DNA of 64,000 nucleotides from Variovorax sp. MHTC-1 (GTDB taxonomy: Bacteria; Pseudomonadota; Gammaproteobacteria; Burkholderiales; Burkholderiaceae_C): contig NZ_RWKI01000005.1 in the NCBI RefSeq assembly GCF_003984645.1, forward strand, positions 248,001 to 312,000. The letters run 5' to 3'. Under the pieces are notes generated by a model, which was not told where the DNA came from, searched no databases, and saw nothing but the letters and a program-made list of their open reading frames with translations. Every line of letters starts with the position of its first letter. The stretch's first letter is position 1. The translations under genes and the position numbers were made by a program. Of the stretch, positions 63,129-64,000 are shown in pieces.

Positions 63129-64000
63129 GTGTTCGAACTCCGCCTGCTCGCGCCGGAAGATCGCGTCGAAACCGTCGGCGATGCGCTCGAGGCGCTCGAC
63201 GCGCTGAGCGTTTCGGTCGAGGACGCGGATGCCCAGACCGATGCCGAGCAGGCCCTGTTCGGCGAGCCGGGCATGCCACCGCCCAAGGAAGGCTGGCAGC
63301 GCTCCCGCGTGATTGCATTGTTCGTCACCGAGGCCCAGGCGCGGGAAGCCGCGGCGGTGCTGGCTGCACAGGACTTCTTCGCGGACTGCCAGGTGCTCGG
63401 TCTGGCCGATGTGCCCGAGCAGGACTGGGTGCGGCTGACCCAGTCCCAGTTTGCGCCGGTCGAAATCACCCCTGAGTTCTGGATCGTGCCCACCTGGCAC
63501 GAGCCGCCGGCGCAGGCGCGCCAGGTGATTCGCCTCGATCCGGGCCTGGCCTTCGGCACCGGCACCCACCCGACCACGCGCATGTGCCTGCGCTGGATCG
63601 CATCGCGCGCAAAACCGGCCGGCAAGCGGGTGCTGGACTACGGCTGCGGCTCCGGCATCCTGGCGATCGGCGCGGCCAAGTTCGGCGCAACGGACATCGA
63701 CGCCGTCGATATCGACGAAGCCGCGGTGGATTCGACGCGGCTCAACGCCGAGGCGAACAAGGTGCAGTTGAAGGCCGGGCTGTCCGACCTGGCGACCGGC
63801 CGCTACGACATCGTGCTCGCCAACATCCTCGCCACGCCGCTGAAGGTGCTGGCGCCTTTGCTGTGCGAGCACGTCGCAGCGAACGGTTCGCTGGTGCTGG
63901 CCGGAATCCTCGAGCGCCAGGCCGACGAACTGAAGCTCGCCTATGCGCCCTATGCCGCGCTGGAAGTGAGCGACAGCGAGGATGGCTGGATTCTGATGAC
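63129..64000 (+). CDS. prmA: ribosomal protein L11 methyltransferase, 3'-truncated by the window end
   Basis: The GTG at 63129 opens a frame of about 290 codons still open at 64000. N-terminus FELRLLAPEDRVETV; SAM site LDYGCGSGILAIGAAKFGA after LAFGTGTHPTTRMCLRW, then LANILATPLKVLAPLL. It trimethylates ribosomal protein L11. accC-prmA adjacency is typical of proteobacteria. Confidence 0.94.
   Translation, partial: MFELRLLAPEDRVETVGDALEALDALSVSVEDADAQTDAEQALFGEPGMPPPKEGWQRSRVIALFVTEAQAREAAAVLAAQDFFADCQVLGLADVPEQDWVRLTQSQFAPVEITPEFWIVPTWHEPPAQARQVIRLDPGLAFGTGTHPTTRMCLRWIASRAKPAGKRVLDYGCGSGILAIGAAKFGATDIDAVDIDEAAVDSTRLNAEANKVQLKAGLSDLATGRYDIVLANILATPLKVLAPLLCEHVAANGSLVLAGILERQADELKLAYAPYAALEVSDSEDGWILM

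Overview
The window is a gene-dense, GC-rich bacterial chromosome segment of about 64 kb. Gene content and order point to the Burkholderiales, most likely family Comamonadaceae and a Variovorax-like genus. The indicators are a full dcw cluster from mraZ to lpxC, several Bug-type (TctC) solute-binding genes, a lysine/alanine/proline-rich extended DksA, and GC-rich palindromic repeats scattered between genes. The genus is an inference from family resemblance, not a search result. No rRNA, tRNA, phage, IS or CRISPR was found.

Layout. 1-3.3 kb: a branched-chain 2-oxo acid dehydrogenase operon (E1 alpha cut by the window edge, E1 beta, E2). 3.3-6.5 kb: NfeD-type membrane protease, slipin partner and CorA. 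6.5-16.2 kb: an accessory catabolic and regulatory region with a headless Bug pseudogene, a methyltransferase divergent from a MerR regulator, a LysR/GST divergent pair, a lyase-amidohydrolase-Bug operon, and a flavin monooxygenase with its LysR gene divergent from a DsbA-like isomerase. 16.2-26.8 kb: dapF, DUF484, DUF218, xerC, rlmI, a CobW GTPase, dksA, a STAS-domain protein and hslVU. 27-46 kb: the dcw cluster mraZ-rsmH-ftsL-ftsI-murE-murF-mraY-murD-ftsW-murG-murC-ddl-ftsQ-ftsA-ftsZ followed by lpxC, nearly all start/stop overlapped. 46-54 kb: a minus-strand block (ruvC; plsC-cdsA; rnb-tonB-like-aroE-mtgA; a YqiA-like esterase). 54-58 kb: rodA, tldD, and aroG behind a candidate attenuator. 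58-64 kb: a cupin and mpl (minus), then a conserved unknown, a TlpA thioredoxin, accB-accC and a truncated prmA.

Much of the window serves the cell envelope. It includes precursor synthesis and ligation (dapF, murC-G, ddl, mraY, mpl recycling), septal and lateral-wall machinery (ftsI, ftsW, rodA, mtgA, ftsQAZ), lipid A (lpxC), phospholipid (plsC, cdsA) and fatty acid initiation (accBC).

Three observations stand out. (1) A 24-codon leader peptide containing five Phe, one Tyr and one Trp codon within eight codons, followed by a competing antiterminator and an intrinsic terminator, sits before aroG and looks like a transcription attenuator. (2) A family of GC-rich palindromic elements occupies intergenic sites and also lies in frame inside murD and mpl, and supplies the C-terminus of a methyltransferase, reminiscent of protein-coding palindromic elements. 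(3) At about a dozen genes a -10-like hexamer lies only 6-8 bases before the start codon with no ribosome-binding site, which predicts widespread leaderless mRNA. The mraZ promoter also carries four helically phased AGTG boxes, the expected MraZ operator.
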